The translations under genes were made by a program, and so were the position numbers. This document shows, piece by piece, positions 8,247 to 15,923 of a stretch of 26,068 nucleotides of DNA. Positions within the stretch are counted from its first letter, which is position 1, and each line of letters opens with the position of its first letter. The notes beneath the pieces were generated by a model. That model had not been told where the DNA came from. It ran no database searches and saw only the letters and a program-made list of their open reading frames with translations. The DNA comes from Anaerolineaceae bacterium (GTDB lineage: Bacteria; Chloroflexota; Anaerolineae; Anaerolineales; Anaerolineaceae): assembly GCA_017995665.1 (NCBI GenBank), contig JAGOIM010000003.1:1-26068 (forward strand), read 5' to 3'.

Positions 8247-10805
8247 ATGACTGATTTAAAAATTGATAATTCGGGTTTGTTTCCCACTCCGCCCCTCCCG
8301 GAAGGCTTACCAACCATTGAATTGACTGACAATTCCCGTCAAATCCTTTCCAAACGTTATTTACGCCATGGCAAAGACGGAACACCGGTCGAAACCATTG
8401 AAGAAATGTTTTGGCGTATCGCCTGGCATGTTTCAAACCTTCCCGAGAGATCGGAAAACCACGAAGAACTCGCCCGGCATTTTTATACCATGCTGATTAG
8501 CAAAGCCTTCTTCCCCAATTCACCCACCTTCACCGGTGCAGGCACACCACTCGGACAACTGGCAGCTTGTTTTGTCTTGCCCATCTCGGATGATATGGGC
8601 CGTGCTTCTGACGGCATTTTTAGCAGCTTGCGCAATGCCGCCCTGATTCAACAAACCGGCGGTGGAAACGGCTTCAATTTCTCCCGCTTACGTCCTGCCG
8701 GTTCGATGGTCAAGGCTTCTGCCGGTCAGGCGACCGGTCCGGTTGGTTTCCTGAAAGTTTACGACAACGCCTTTGGCGAAATCGCCCAGGGCGGAACCCG
8801 TCGCGGCGCAAATATGGGCGTTTTACGCGTCGATCATCCCGATGTGGAAGATTTCATCGTCTGCAAAACCAGTGAAACCGCTATAACCAACTTCAATATC
8901 TCCCTGGCAATCAGCGATGATTTTATGAAGGCGGTAAAGGAAGATGCCGATTGGGAATTACGCTTCCCCGATATCCATTCCCCCGAATACAAAAAATTTA
9001 GCGGCACGATTACCCAGGCTCAAAAAGCCGGACTTCCAATCCGGACCTATAGAACCGTTAAAGCACGTGATTTGTTTGCCAAATTCGTCAAACAAGCACA
9101 CCACAACGGCGAACCCGGCGCGCTCTTTATTGACGCTGCTAACCGTGAAAATCCTGTCCCTCATCTTTATGAGTTGGAATCCACCAACCCATGCGGAGAG
9201 CAATGGCTGGGACCTTACGAAAATTGCTGTTTAGGCTCGATCAACCTCAGCCAGCATTATGGCGAAAACGGTACTGTCGATTGGGATAAACTACGCGAAA
9301 CTACCAAAACCGCCACGCTTTTCCTCGACCATGTCGTTGATAAAAACGCCTATGTTCCGGCCGTTCCCGAACTGCGCGAAGCCGCCTTAAATGCCCGCCG
9401 AATCGGTTTGGGCATCATGGGTTTGGCTGATTTGATGTACCATTGCGGTGTTCGCTACGGATCGGAAGAATCTTTGGATTTTTGCGGTCAGATTATGGAA
9501 TTTGTTCGCTATTACGCAATGGAAACCAGCATTGAACAAGCTGAAAAATTAGGTACATTCCCTGTAATCAAAGGCAGTATCTACGACCCTCAAGACATGA
9601 AATGGCAAGCTCCCACCCCATTGGTTCCCGAGACCCACAATTGGCATCGCCCGGAACTGGATTGGGACAATATCGTCCAGGGCATCAAAAATCATGGCAT
9701 TCGCAATGCCGCCCAGACCACAATCGCCCCAACCGGCACAATCGGTACGGTTGCCGGAGTTGAGGGTTATGGTTGTGAACCGGTTTTCGCCCTCGCTTAC
9801 GTGCGCCATGTCAACGACAAAGGCAAGGATTTGCTGCTCAATTACGTCAGCCCATACTTCCAGGAAGCTTTGGACAAGTCTGAGCTCAGCCAGGAAAGCA
9901 AAGACAGAATCATCGAGCAAATTCTCAACCATGGAACTTGCCAAAACATTGAAGAACTGCCTGAAAATATTCGCAACACTTTTGTTGTCTCTGCCGATGT
10001 CACAGCCGATGAACACATTCATATCCAGGCAGCTTTGCAACGCTTTGTTGATAACAGCCTCAGCAAAACCATCAATTTCCCGGCAGGCACGACCGAAGAT
10101 GAGGTCGCCGATGCCTTCATGACGGCTTGGGAATTGGGCTGCAAAGGCATCACGGTTTACATCACCGGTTCCCGCGATACGGTTGTTTTGGAGACAAAAG
10201 AAACACTCGAAAAGAAAAATGGCGGAGCCGAAGCTGCCCCAATCAAGCTTTATGGCCATTCTGAGGAACAACTCAGCCTCTGGAGCGAAAGCAAAAAACC
10301 ACGTCCTCGTTCGCTGAAAGGCTACACCTATTCAATCGAAACCCCGCTTGGCAAAGCTTTCGTAACAATCAACGAAAATGGCGACGACCAACCCTTCGAA
10401 GTTTTCATCAACACAGCGAAAGCCGGTTCCGAAACTGCCGCCCATTCAGAGGCAATTGGCCGTTTGATTTCATACAACCTGCGCCTTGCCTCGCCAATCG
10501 AGCCAAGAGACCGCTTACGTGCAATCCTCGAGCAACTTTCCGGCATTGGCGGCGGCCGTTCGCTTGGCTTCGGTGCTAATCGCGTCCGTTCTATGCCGGA
10601 TGGCATCTCCAAAGCGCTTGATGAATATCTGAGCAAAGATGAACCGGAAGAAAAAACCGAAATAGAAGCCACTCCTTTGCCCCTCGTTTCGGAAAAAACT
10701 GCCTTCCACCCCATCGGTGAACTCTGTCCCGAATGCGGCGAGGCTACTTTGATTAACGAAGAAGGCTGCCGCAAATGCTACTCCTGCGGTCACAGTGAGT
10801 GTTAG
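8247..10805 (+). CDS. nrdJ: Adenosylcobalamin-dependent (class II) ribonucleotide reductase
   Basis: This enzyme makes deoxyribonucleotides and uses coenzyme B12 instead of oxygen to generate the thiyl radical, so it works with or without oxygen. The active-site motif NPCGE is at residues 314-318, with Asn314, radical Cys316 and Glu318. Cys327 lies 11 residues later and Cys108 (LAACFVLP) earlier; these match the redox pair of the family. A TSCPD domain covers about 691-795 (YTYSIETPLGKAFVTINENG onward). A cysteine-rich tail at 827-852 has Cys827, 830, 841, 844, 847 and 852, and is likely a zinc ribbon or the site of disulfide relay. The length of 852 residues is usual. No N-terminal ATP cone is visible, so allosteric activity control may rest on NrdR. 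No small subunit gene is adjacent, as expected for class II. Confidence 0.96.
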   Translation: MTDLKIDNSGLFPTPPLPEGLPTIELTDNSRQILSKRYLRHGKDGTPVETIEEMFWRIAWHVSNLPERSENHEELARHFYTMLISKAFFPNSPTFTGAGTPLGQLAACFVLPISDDMGRASDGIFSSLRNAALIQQTGGGNGFNFSRLRPAGSMVKASAGQATGPVGFLKVYDNAFGEIAQGGTRRGANMGVLRVDHPDVEDFIVCKTSETAITNFNISLAISDDFMKAVKEDADWELRFPDIHSPEYKKFSGTITQAQKAGLPIRTYRTVKARDLFAKFVKQAHHNGEPGALFIDAANRENPVPHLYELESTNPCGEQWLGPYENCCLGSINLSQHYGENGTVDWDKLRETTKTATLFLDHVVDKNAYVPAVPELREAALNARRIGLGIMGLADLMYHCGVRYGSEESLDFCGQIMEFVRYYAMETSIEQAEKLGTFPVIKGSIYDPQDMKWQAPTPLVPETHNWHRPELDWDNIVQGIKNHGIRNAAQTTIAPTGTIGTVAGVEGYGCEPVFALAYVRHVNDKGKDLLLNYVSPYFQEALDKSELSQESKDRIIEQILNHGTCQNIEELPENIRNTFVVSADVTADEHIHIQAALQRFVDNSLSKTINFPAGTTEDEVADAFMTAWELGCKGITVYITGSRDTVVLETKETLEKKNGGAEAAPIKLYGHSEEQLSLWSESKKPRPRSLKGYTYSIETPLGKAFVTINENGDDQPFEVFINTAKAGSETAAHSEAIGRLISYNLRLASPIEPRDRLRAILEQLSGIGGGRSLGFGANRVRSMPDGISKALDEYLSKDEPEEKTEIEATPLPLVSEKTAFHPIGELCPECGEATLINEEGCRKCYSCGHSEC

Positions 10806-10921
10806 GAATTACTTTTTAGATAGACACTTCAATAAAAAATATGATAATATGGTTTTATTGTGGCAAATTATGCGTAATAGTTCTTATTTTTAACTAGGTT
10901 TATTATACTAAAGGAGAAAAA

Positions 10922-11482
10922 ATGAATATTTATCAAATAATGTATTTGGTGTTTCTTATAGTAGTTCTAATAGGGATTTCTTATTTATTCATAATGCTTG
11001 GAAAAAATTATCAGAAGAGAGGAGTTAAGAATAAAGAAGCTGAGCTCCGTCAAATTCTGTCCCAAAACCGGCGCTGTAATAATTGTGGGTCTCCAAAGAT
11101 TATATATAATTATCTTGAAAAAACCTTTTCCGACGTAGATCATGAAGTTAGTGATTCGCATCGCTATTTTTTCGACTTAAAATGTGCAGCTTGTTCTCAT
11201 GATATATTGTCTATGGAAGTAAGTGCTGCTCCACAATGGGATGATGATTTAAGATCTCAATTTGAAAGTGAGAAAACAGAGGAAAAATGGATTTATAATA
11301 ATAGTATCACAAGCAACAGGCAATTTAAAACGCAAGATTCGGAGGCATGGTTGCAACTATATCTTAATGCTCATTCCAATTATCTGAAGCATATATCTGT
11401 CGGTTTGTTATCATTGTGGTTTTTTTGTCTTATTATCGCTTTGGTACTAATGGCAGTTGTGTCGAGTGTGTCTGGCTGGTAA
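10922..11482 (+). CDS. Unknown two-helix membrane protein with zinc-ribbon cysteines
   Basis: I do not recognise this 186-residue protein. A membrane helix at about residues 6-27 and another at 158-181 flank a soluble middle part. That part carries two CxxC knuckles, CNNC (52-55) and CAAC (88-91), the layout of a four-cysteine zinc ribbon. The positive-inside pattern (KNYQKRGVKNK after helix one) suggests the middle is cytoplasmic. AAAGGAG (10910-10916) six nt upstream of the ATG supports translation. The gene is strikingly AT-rich: two sampled 60-nt blocks have 16 and 22 G+C, while one in nrdJ has 37. Together with its isolated position between nrdJ and convergent obg, this suggests recent acquisition. 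The function is unknown; a membrane sensor or assembly factor is possible but unsupported. Confidence 0.75.
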   Translation: MNIYQIMYLVFLIVVLIGISYLFIMLGKNYQKRGVKNKEAELRQILSQNRRCNNCGSPKIIYNYLEKTFSDVDHEVSDSHRYFFDLKCAACSHDILSMEVSAAPQWDDDLRSQFESEKTEEKWIYNNSITSNRQFKTQDSEAWLQLYLNAHSNYLKHISVGLLSLWFFCLIIALVLMAVVSSVSGW

Positions 11483-11593
11483 TTTTCTAACCTTTTTCAT
11501 TGCTGTTTTCTGCTTCTATTCACTCCTAGTCTAATGTTTATGGTGTAACTTATGTTGCAAACCGTAAATTTTAACAGTTTGAACTGACAAATC

Positions 11594-11652
11594 AAAAAGT
11601 GCCTTTACTTTTTTACGCACAGCTTGGGTAAGGGGTCCCCCAAGCTATGCGC
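11594..11652. terminator. Hairpins between convergent genes, likely bidirectional terminator
   Basis: The main stem pairs ACGCACAGCTTGGG (11615-11628) with CCCAAGCTATGCGC (11639-11652), with wobble pairs near its base. It lies 15 nt past the obg stop in the direction of obg transcription and 132 nt past the stop of the gene on the + strand. Reading leftward from obg, the stem is followed by a second small hairpin, AAAAAGT and ACTTTTT (11594-11613), whose distal arm supplies a T-run. No T-tract follows on the + strand, so obg termination is the better supported role. Confidence 0.55.
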
Positions 11653-11666
11653 AATTAAGTTTCAGA

Positions 11667-12926
11667 TTATTCTTCCCAGGTCAATTCCCATTCGCCAATC
11701 AAAACGCTTTCGCCGGTCTCAATTCCAGCTTCACGCAAGGCTTTTTCTACCCCAATACCGGCCATAAAGCGTTGGAAACGTCGAACCGAACCGGGTTGGT
11801 CAAAGAAAGTCATCGCCGCCGCCCGTTCAATTCGCTTACCGGTAACAAGATAACCCTCATCCGTCTTCTCAATCTCAAAAGCATCCGGGTCTTCGTCGCT
11901 GCGATAAACCGGCAATGCCGTCTCAACCTGCTCAACCGGCAATTCCTGAAGCTTATTAAAAGCATTCCACATCAGTTCTTTCAAATTCAAACGACTGACC
12001 GCCGAAACCGCTGCCAGCTCTATCCCGTCTTTTTCAAAGCGTTCTTTTAGAGCCGGGTACTTTTCAGCAACATCCGGTAAATCCATTTTGTTCAGGACGA
12101 CAATTTGGGGAATCTTTCCGAGTCGCTCATCGAACATATCCAATTCACTGTTGATGGTCAGAAAATCCTCATAAGGATCTTCGCTCCAACCGTCTAATAC
12201 GTGAATCAGCAAACGCGTCCGCTGAACATGACGCAAAAAGTCATAACCCAAACCGACACCCTCGGATGCGCCTTCAATCAGTCCGGGGATATCCGCCATC
12301 ACCATGCTGTGGTCAAAATCGAGCTGAACGACGCCCAGATTTGGCTCTAAGGTCGTAAAGGGATAATTGGCAATCTTGGGTGTTGCGTTGGTTGTCGCAG
12401 CTAAAATCGAAGATTTTCCGGCATTTGGCAGCCCAACCAGCCCGACATCCGCAATCAGTTTCAATTCAAGCCTTAGGGTCATTTCTTCGCCCGGCTCGCC
12501 TCTTTCGGCTGTCAGAGGCATCTGGTTTCGGCTGGTGGCGAAATGCTGATTGCCCCGTCCGCCACGTCCGCCTTTGAGGACCGTCAAGCTTTGCTCGGCA
12601 CCGGTCAGGTCGCCAATCAGTTCGGCAGTTTCGTCATTATAAACAATCGTACCGGGTGGAACTTCTATCACCAAATTTGGCGCGCTTTTACCGCTCCGGT
12701 TGGAAGGTCCGCCGTTTTTCCCAACCTCGGCCGGGAACTTTTGGTTGTAATGGAAACGGTTGAGCGCGTTCATTTTTGGGTTGACCTTCAAAATGACATC
12801 CCCGCCCCGACCGCCATCGCCGCCGTCCGGTCCGCCTTTTGGCTTAAATTTTTCGCGGTGCATATGCACCAGTCCGTCGCCACCTTTTCCGGAAGCGACC
12901 CAAATCGTAACTGAATCTATAAACAT
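11667..12926 (-). CDS. obg: Obg/CgtA family GTPase
   Basis: Obg is an essential GTPase that binds the 50S ribosomal subunit and links ribosome maturation to growth and stress. The Gly-rich Obg fold is at about residues 1-158 (IWVASGKGGDGLVHMHREK and GGPDGGDGGRGGDV are diagnostic). The G domain has G1 GLPNAGKSS (165-173), G3 DIPGLIEGA (212-220) and G4 NKMD (279-282). The C-terminal OCT domain runs from about 338 to 417 (GYLVTGKRIERAA, FQRFMAGIGVEKALREAG). The length of 419 residues is normal. The ATG at 12926 follows AGAAAGAGAAG on the minus strand. It appears to be a single-gene unit: the neighbours on both sides read in the opposite direction. No strong promoter was recognised upstream. Confidence 0.97.
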   Translation of the reverse strand: MFIDSVTIWVASGKGGDGLVHMHREKFKPKGGPDGGDGGRGGDVILKVNPKMNALNRFHYNQKFPAEVGKNGGPSNRSGKSAPNLVIEVPPGTIVYNDETAELIGDLTGAEQSLTVLKGGRGGRGNQHFATSRNQMPLTAERGEPGEEMTLRLELKLIADVGLVGLPNAGKSSILAATTNATPKIANYPFTTLEPNLGVVQLDFDHSMVMADIPGLIEGASEGVGLGYDFLRHVQRTRLLIHVLDGWSEDPYEDFLTINSELDMFDERLGKIPQIVVLNKMDLPDVAEKYPALKERFEKDGIELAAVSAVSRLNLKELMWNAFNKLQELPVEQVETALPVYRSDEDPDAFEIEKTDEGYLVTGKRIERAAAMTFFDQPGSVRRFQRFMAGIGVEKALREAGIETGESVLIGEWELTWEE

Positions 12927-12959
12927 AATCTTCTCTTTCTAAGTACTATGAAGTTTAAC

Positions 12960-13200
12960 ACAAAAAGCAAGTGTTTGAGCTAGTTTGCAGCAGACAAGCT
13001 TGCAGTTACCTGCTTTCCTTTTTGGCTTTTGGCACTTCCGTTTCCTATTTCCTGCTCCCATTCCATAGCCCCCTACTTGGAGGGGGAATTAAAGTGGGTG
13101 GTTCCCGGTTCTCTGCTCCTTGGCTCTTGGGACTTGGCTCTTAGCTCTATTTCCCGCTCCCCGACCCCGGCTTGTCAAGGCGAAATAGAAATGTCCTGTT
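12960..13200. repeat. Repeat-rich, low-complexity non-coding stretch
   Basis: Within the 414-nt gap between the divergent obg and SDR genes lies a pyrimidine-rich stretch full of imperfect repeats. CTTGGCTCTT occurs at 13119-13128 and again at 13133-13142, with a 14-nt period. TATTTCCTGCTCCC at 13046-13059 recurs at 13148-13161 with one change. A compact hairpin, CCCCCT-ACTTGG-AGGGGG, occupies 13069-13086. No protein with recognisable character is encoded. It looks like a copy of a dispersed intergenic repeat or a degraded element; which of the two cannot be told from one window. Confidence 0.45.
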
Positions 13201-13211
13201 GCGGGTTCGTC

Positions 13212-13239
13212 TTGCAATATCAGGCGGTTGTGATATATT
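13212..13239 (+). promoter_or_regulatory. Sigma-70-type promoter candidate for the SDR gene
   Basis: TTGCAA (13212-13217) and TATATT (13234-13239) are separated by 16 nt. TG at 13231-13232 gives an extended -10 (TGnTATATT). Transcription would begin near 13246 and leave a leader of about 95 nt before the SDR start, containing the inverted repeat at 13261-13298. Confidence 0.45.
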
Positions 13240-13260
13240 TAACGAATGGAATGGGCTCTC

Positions 13261-13298
13261 ATTTTCATGGCCGAAACGGACTTCTCCCGCATGAAAAT
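13261..13298 (+). promoter_or_regulatory. Inverted repeat in the leader of the SDR gene
   Basis: ATTTTCATG (13261-13269) and CATGAAAAT (13290-13298) are exact 9-bp inverted arms around a 20-nt loop. The element lies downstream of the proposed promoter and 42 nt before the SDR start. It could be an operator for a dimeric regulator or an RNA stem in the leader. It does not match a riboswitch class that I recognise. Confidence 0.35.
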
Positions 13299-13340
13299 TG
13301 AAGGCTACTCCACAATAAAATAATTAAAGGATAATGTGAA

Positions 13341-14114
13341 ATGAATTATTTTGATTTGACTGGAAGAGTTGCTGTTGTTACCGGTGCATCGAGCGGTTTG
13401 GGCGCGGACGCTGCTATGGCTTATGCCGAAGCCGGTGCTGATGTTGCCTTGCTTGCCCGCCGTAAAGATCGCCTCGATGAAATGGTTAAGAAAATTGAAG
13501 CCATCGGACGTAAAGCCCTGGCTGTTCAGTGTGATGTTTCTGACGAAGCCAGCGTAAAAGCCGCTTGTGAAGAAGTTTTGAATCATTTTGGTAAAGTCGA
13601 CATCCTGCTCAACAACGCCGGTATCGCTCAAGGCGGCTCAGTCGAAAATCTGACCACCGAACTTTGGGATAAATCAATGGACATCAACGTCAAGGGTATT
13701 TTCCTGATGAGTAAATATTTGATTCCCCAAATGAAAGAACACAAATACGGTCGCATCGTCAATGTTGCTTCTATCAACGCCGTTTTGGCTGATAAAGGCG
13801 ATGCACTCGTTCGCCACGTTTATAACACCTCAAAAGCGGCCGTCTTAGGTTTGACCAAAGGCATGGCTGCCACCTATGCGCAGGATAACATTACCGTAAA
13901 CGCTCTCGGACCTGGTTTGTTCATGTCTGAAATGACAGCCGACACCCTCTTCCAGCATCAGGGCTTTATGAACATGTACAACGCCCTCACCCCGGCTTCC
14001 CGCCCTGGTGGACAGGGTGAATTAAACGGCCCGATTATTTTCTTCTCATCGGACGCCACTTCATATGTCACCGGTCAGTTCATTATTGTTGCCGGCGGAT
14101 TTGATATCGTTTAG
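13341..14114 (+). CDS. Short-chain dehydrogenase/reductase (SDR family)
   Basis: This is a 257-residue classical SDR oxidoreductase. The cofactor loop TGASSGLG is at residues 14-21, NNAG at 91-94, the structural Asn at 116, and the catalytic Ser144, Tyr161 and Lys165 (YNTSK) are in place. Arg40-Arg41 after the second strand suggests NADP(H) preference. The Ser-Tyr spacing of 17 is longer than the usual 13 or so, because of an extra DKGDALVRH segment beside the active site. Overall it resembles gluconate 5-dehydrogenase or 3-oxoacyl-ACP reductase-like SDRs, but the substrate cannot be told. AAAGGA lies nine nt upstream of the ATG. The gene stands alone, with its own promoter candidate and a terminator behind it. 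Confidence 0.9.
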   Translation: MNYFDLTGRVAVVTGASSGLGADAAMAYAEAGADVALLARRKDRLDEMVKKIEAIGRKALAVQCDVSDEASVKAACEEVLNHFGKVDILLNNAGIAQGGSVENLTTELWDKSMDINVKGIFLMSKYLIPQMKEHKYGRIVNVASINAVLADKGDALVRHVYNTSKAAVLGLTKGMAATYAQDNITVNALGPGLFMSEMTADTLFQHQGFMNMYNALTPASRPGGQGELNGPIIFFSSDATSYVTGQFIIVAGGFDIV

Positions 14115-14145
14115 TCGCATACGATTACAAATAAAACTTAAACAA

Positions 14146-14177
14146 AAGACGGCTCACCTCAAAATGTGGGCCGTCTT
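14146..14177. terminator. Bidirectional intrinsic terminator between SDR and lgt
   Basis: AAGACGGCTCAC (14146-14157) pairs with GTGGGCCGTCTT (14166-14177), with one G-T wobble, around an 8-nt loop. The + strand continues TATTTATTC and the minus strand continues TTGTTT, so T-rich tails exist on both sides. It can end both the SDR transcript and the leftward lgt operon. Confidence 0.8.
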
Positions 14178-14199
14178 TATTTATTCAGATTAATCTTTA

Positions 14200-15288
14200 T
14201 TATTCGTCTGAACTGTCTTCATCAAAGTTTTGATCGATTTCATTGAGTTCGCCACTTAGCAATTCCACATCATCTTCCAATGTGGCAACTTCTTCGAAAT
14301 CTTCAGTTTCGTCGTCTTCGATTAATTCTTGCTTTTCTTCGTTCAGTTCAAGTACATCATCAGAATCATCAACATCTTCGACGACATGCATTTCATTCGG
14401 ATCAGCCAGGGCTTCCTCATCGAGTTCTTGTAAAGTTGACCCTAATTTTGTGTCCATAAGTTCACGTTCTTTTTGCTCTTTGTCAGCCATTTTTTTCGAA
14501 AATACTGTATGGCGCAAAATCAAAACAAGCGCTGCAAGGATTGCGACAATCAGCATCGCAGTTTGATTGATATTAATCCCATTCACGGGAGAAGGATCGA
14601 GGCGCAGGAACTCAAGGAAGAAACGCGTAATCGGATACCAAATCAGATAACCGAGGAAGAGATCGCCCTTATACAACTTGTCCTTAAATTTAACGCCAAT
14701 CAGAACCAAAACACCCGCCCCGATCAAACTCAAAAGACTTTCATATAAAAATAGGGGATGGTATCTCTCGACGGCTTCAAAACCACGCATGCGATGCTGT
14801 GGGTCGATCAGAATCCCCCATGGCAAATTGGTGGGACGCCCATAAACCTCTTGATTGACAAAATTACCCCAACGACCTATCGACTGAGCAACCAAAAGTC
14901 CCGGTGCGATAAAATCAGCCCATTGCCAGAAGTTGAGTTTTTTGACTTTGCAATAGATAATCAGAGCAAGTGCTCCACCGATAATACCGCCTGGAATCCC
15001 CAAACCGCCTTTTCGCAATGCCAAAATTTCCATCGGATTTTTCAGGTAGTTTTCAGTGGTTACACCGGCGGCAATATTCGAAGCCGAGGGTGTGAAGACA
15101 TGCCAAAGCCGGGCGCCGATAATTCCGGCAATCAAAACCCAGGGCAATATGTCCAGAATAACTTCACTGTCCTGACCATTCTTTTTAGCTTGGCGGGATG
15201 CCAATAAGGAACCGAGTAAAGCCCCGAAAACGATGATAATTCCATAATATGTAATTGTAAAGCTGCCAATACTGATACCTGGTGGCAT
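14200..15288 (-). CDS. lgt: Prolipoprotein diacylglyceryl transferase with acidic C-terminal tail
   Basis: Lgt moves diacylglycerol from phosphatidylglycerol to the lipobox cysteine of prelipoproteins in the cytoplasmic membrane. The family signature GRWGNFVNQEVYG is at residues 138-150, embedded in about seven membrane helices that end near 270. The core matches typical Lgt length. The tail is odd: after KKMADKEQKER come about 80 residues with no hydrophobic segment, and I count 36 Asp/Glu in the last 82. This tail is predicted disordered and probably cytoplasmic. GGAGG precedes the ATG at 15288. The gene follows the phosphatidyltransferase by 26 nt, and that enzyme may make its lipid donor. 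The lipoprotein at 22642-23295 is an evident substrate. Confidence 0.95.
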   Translation of the reverse strand: MPPGISIGSFTITYYGIIIVFGALLGSLLASRQAKKNGQDSEVILDILPWVLIAGIIGARLWHVFTPSASNIAAGVTTENYLKNPMEILALRKGGLGIPGGIIGGALALIIYCKVKKLNFWQWADFIAPGLLVAQSIGRWGNFVNQEVYGRPTNLPWGILIDPQHRMRGFEAVERYHPLFLYESLLSLIGAGVLVLIGVKFKDKLYKGDLFLGYLIWYPITRFFLEFLRLDPSPVNGININQTAMLIVAILAALVLILRHTVFSKKMADKEQKERELMDTKLGSTLQELDEEALADPNEMHVVEDVDDSDDVLELNEEKQELIEDDETEDFEEVATLEDDVELLSGELNEIDQNFDEDSSDE

Positions 15289-15314
15289 AACAATCCTTCC
15301 TCCGAAAAAACGGA

Positions 15315-15923
15315 TTATTCAGCTTGTGATTCTCGCCAAACGTAGACGATACGCTGAATAGCTGTAATATTTGCAAACAGGGCTATTATACCAACGGACC
15401 AGATTGGTTTTCCAATCAAGAGTCCAAGGATTAAAACAATCGCCCGTTCAATTCTGGTCATAATGCCGACTTTGGTCGAAATGCCCAAACCCTCTGCCCG
15501 GGCACGAGTGTAAGAAACCAAAACCGCTCCCATGGCGGATAAGAAGCTCAAAATTATGCCTAATAAGTTTTCTTGTGTATAAAACCAGATCAATAATCCG
15601 CCGAACAAGAAAAGTTCATCATAACGATCAATGACTGAGTCGAAGAAGGCACCAAATTTACTGTTATTACCCCGTAAACGAGCCATTGCCCCATCAACCG
15701 CATCCAAAGGTGCCATCAAAACTGCCAGCAAGCCAGCCCATTGTATTTGACCAAAGCCAATCAAAACTGCGGCGCCGATATTGCCCAACAGCCCTAAAAA
15801 GGTGATGTGGTTGGGGGTTAAACCTATCTTCAATAACTTTGATGCAATCCAGTTCAAAGGTTCATGAAATGTTTTCCTCAAAAAGTCTTCAACGGGATTC
15901 TTTCCTTTTACTTTTTCACTCAT
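15315..15923 (-). CDS. CDP-alcohol phosphatidyltransferase (PgsA-like)
   Basis: This 202-residue integral membrane enzyme belongs to the CDP-alcohol phosphatidyltransferase family, which makes phospholipids from CDP-diacylglycerol and an alcohol. The full family motif is visible: Asp74, Asp77-Gly78, Ala81-Arg82, Gly91, Asp95 and Asp99 (DAVDGAMAR, FGAFFDSVIDR). Several hydrophobic helices follow. The acceptor could be glycerol-3-phosphate (PgsA) or inositol phosphate, and the motif does not decide. The start overlaps the ftsK stop as ATGA (15920-15923), so translation is probably coupled. Being directly upstream of lgt, which uses phosphatidylglycerol, makes a PgsA role attractive, but that is an inference. 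Confidence 0.88.
   Translation of the reverse strand: MSEKVKGKNPVEDFLRKTFHEPLNWIASKLLKIGLTPNHITFLGLLGNIGAAVLIGFGQIQWAGLLAVLMAPLDAVDGAMARLRGNNSKFGAFFDSVIDRYDELFLFGGLLIWFYTQENLLGIILSFLSAMGAVLVSYTRARAEGLGISTKVGIMTRIERAIVLILGLLIGKPIWSVGIIALFANITAIQRIVYVWRESQAE

Noticed and set aside
9549..10271. 240-codon open frame on the minus strand
   Set aside because: It is antisense to the catalytic half of nrdJ and reflects codon bias there; no start signal or recognisable protein.
10830..10860. CAATAAAA/TTTTATTG inverted repeat behind nrdJ as a terminator
   Set aside because: The stem is made almost only of A-T pairs with a long loop and no T-tail, so it is too weak to call.
13029..13301. 90-codon open frame in the obg-SDR gap
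   Set aside because: It runs through the repeat-rich stretch and the SDR promoter, lacks a ribosome-binding site and has no protein-like pattern.
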